From the NCBI GenBank assembly GCA_015493625.1, contig WGCT01000405.1, positions 1 through 15,245 on the forward strand: 15,245 nucleotides of DNA. The letters run 5' to 3'. This DNA is from Draconibacterium sp. Its GTDB lineage: Bacteria; Bacteroidota; Bacteroidia; Bacteroidales; Prolixibacteraceae. The position numbers and the translations under genes are program-made. The first letter of the stretch is position 1, and every line of letters begins with the position of its first letter. The notes under the pieces are model-generated. The model was given only the letters and a program-made list of their open reading frames with translations, had not been told where the DNA came from and searched no databases. This document shows positions 14,360 through 15,245 of this stretch, one piece after another.

Positions 14360-14372
14360 AGCGGTCCCGATG
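14344..14372 (+). repeat. Third copy of the tRNA-Asn 5' half, 29-bp direct repeat
   Basis: These 29 bases are identical to 13852-13880 in the tRNA-like remnant. Their first 21 are also identical to the intact tRNA-Asn at 13955-13975. The last eight are the left arm of the TCCCGATG palindrome. After 14372 all similarity to tRNA stops. The copy carries the stop codon of the endonuclease gene. The two 29-bp copies are 492 bp apart and bracket the intact tRNA and the endonuclease gene. Confidence 0.9.
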
Positions 14373-14441
14373 GACTTCTTTATTATATCCTTTGGATTAA
14401 GATGTTGTATAAACTGATGAAGGTCGCATAATTATAAGTTT

Positions 14442-15059
14442 TTATAATGATTTCGTATAATCACCTTTCTCAGCAATAATATTTCTAACACCTCCGATTG
14501 GGTTTAGTACATCGCCTTTATACCTTGGGATTAAGTGTATATGAACATGGTTTATAGTTTGGCCAGCCGCTTCATTAACATTAACGCCAACATTATAGCC
14601 ATCTGGACTATACAATTCGTCTATCAACTTCTTTAATTTATTGGTGATAATTGTCAAAGATATTTGTTCTTCCAAACTTAGATCAAAATAACTAGCTTTA
14701 TGCGATTTGGTAATAATAAGTGCATGTCCTTTTGAAACTGGAAATCTATCCCATACTGCATATGCCAATGCTGACTCCAGAATAATTTCATTTGCTTGGG
14801 CACAAAAAACACAATCCTTGCTTTTATCTGACACTAAATTAAAATGTTGATACTCATAAATCTCACAAGAATCACTTTGGTAGATACTTTTATAAGGTAA
14901 TTTTACATTTGTTTGAAAAGTAGGTTTCTTATGTACGTAATGCATTCTAAAACCTTCCTTTTTAATGTCTCGACGTACAACAAAATAAGCCTTACCCCCA
15001 AGTTTTAACAGTCTGGAAATATCCAATAAAACATCAGTTTGTTCAATAGGCTGAATCAC
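14442..15059 (-). CDS. HIT-family hydrolase with the tail of a methyltransferase domain
   Basis: The C-terminal half (~80-190) is a HIT domain. CVFC (83-86) is a likely zinc pair, then AVWDRFPVSKGHALIITKSH, and the histidine triad HVHIHL (His171, His173, His175) of nucleotide hydrolases and transferases. The first ~70 residues (VLLDISRLLKLGGKAYFVVR onward) read as the end of a class I SAM-dependent methyltransferase. Fusions of such a methyltransferase with a HIT domain are known as an annotated protein type. Here the methyltransferase core is missing: the same frame stays open upstream to a TGA at 15125-15123. The start at 15059 is GTG and sits inside conserved methyltransferase sequence, so it is unlikely to be an original start. 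An internal ATG at 14945 could give a ~167-residue HIT protein. The gene is A+T-richer than those to its left, suggesting an accessory region. Confidence 0.75.
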   Translation of the reverse strand: MIQPIEQTDVLLDISRLLKLGGKAYFVVRRDIKKEGFRMHYVHKKPTFQTNVKLPYKSIYQSDSCEIYEYQHFNLVSDKSKDCVFCAQANEIILESALAYAVWDRFPVSKGHALIITKSHKASYFDLSLEEQISLTIITNKLKKLIDELYSPDGYNVGVNVNEAAGQTINHVHIHLIPRYKGDVLNPIGGVRNIIAEKGDYTKSL

Positions 15060-15122
15060 ATTTAAAACATAAATACAAGAAATCGTATCAAAAGCCCCAT
15101 CTGGTATTTCTTTAAAATATAC
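15060..15122 (-). pseudogene. Truncated methyltransferase segment joined to the HIT gene
   Basis: Translating upstream of the GTG at 15059 in the same frame gives VYFKEIPDGAFDTISCIYVLN. This runs directly into the HIT gene product and matches the strand-4 region of class I methyltransferases (FDTI...YVLN). A TGA at 15125-15123 closes the frame, followed shortly by TAA. No SAM-binding glycine-rich motif is found in any minus-strand frame to the window end. The methyltransferase has lost its N-terminal half here, by deletion, recombination or insertion near 15123. Confidence 0.6.
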
Positions 15123-15201
15123 TCAAACTGATTAGCTTTTCGGGAAAACACGAGACTGAGTTATTAAACAATTGATTGTTAATTACTTAATGTGTTTTTA
15201 C

Positions 15202-15232
15202 TTGTATTTCAATAAGTAGTTTTATATCTTTA
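15202..15232 (+). promoter_or_regulatory. Candidate rightward promoter at the window end
   Basis: TTG (15202-15204) is followed after 20 bases by TATCTTTA (15225-15232), one mismatch from TAnnTTTG. It would drive a gene beyond the right edge. The rest of 15123-15245 is A+T-rich and shows no gene. Confidence 0.4.
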
Positions 15233-15245
15233 AAGTATTGAATTA

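Noticed and set aside
13852..14372. CRISPR array
   Set aside because: The 29-bp repeat occurs only twice, 492 bp apart, is tRNA-derived, and has no regular spacers or cas genes.

Overview
The window looks like chromosome of a member of the Bacteroidota. It carries SprA, the giant outer-membrane translocon of the type IX secretion system (T9SS), directly behind ruvA, and mqnC of the futalosine route to menaquinone. Several promoter-like sites fit the Bacteroidota pattern TTG-N19-21-TAnnTTTG. A marine, Marinilabiliales-like member of the Bacteroidales is my guess, but the sequence alone does not prove it.

Left part (1-1868, minus strand): trpE, the first enzyme of tryptophan synthesis, is preceded by a textbook attenuator. 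A 19-residue leader peptide contains three consecutive Trp codons and is followed by a 14-bp terminator hairpin with a T-run. Upstream of the leader are a second hairpin terminator, a long stem-loop that looks like a structured RNA, and a promoter candidate. GC-rich, REP-like sequence lies on both sides of trpE.

Middle (1869-12554, minus strand): the gene order in transcription direction is an M17 leucyl aminopeptidase, pdxA, ruvA and sprA. A very good promoter match overlaps the 3' end of the aminopeptidase gene and would drive pdxA-ruvA-sprA. The gaps of 20 and 6 bases support cotranscription. sprA is broken by a one-base shift near 2468-2470. The last ~199 codons continue intact in another frame, so this is either a very recent mutation or a sequence error.

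Right part (12634-14372, plus strand): mqnC is followed by a tRNA-Asn(GTT) locus with unusual structure. A tRNA promoter candidate leads into a tRNA-Asn-like remnant whose anticodon-arm region is replaced by an 18-bp perfect hairpin. Then come the intact tRNA-Asn, its terminator, and a small GIY-YIG endonuclease gene. The last codons and stop of that gene lie inside a third copy of the 5' half of tRNA-Asn. A 29-bp exact direct repeat flanks the block with a period of 492 bp. I infer a tRNA-associated GIY-YIG mobile unit; it is the most interesting item in the window.

Right end (14373-15245): this is an A+T-richer, accessory-looking stretch. It holds a HIT-domain gene on the minus strand, with the tail of a methyltransferase domain fused to its front. 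The rest of the methyltransferase is missing. The final ~120 bases hold no gene, only a possible rightward promoter.
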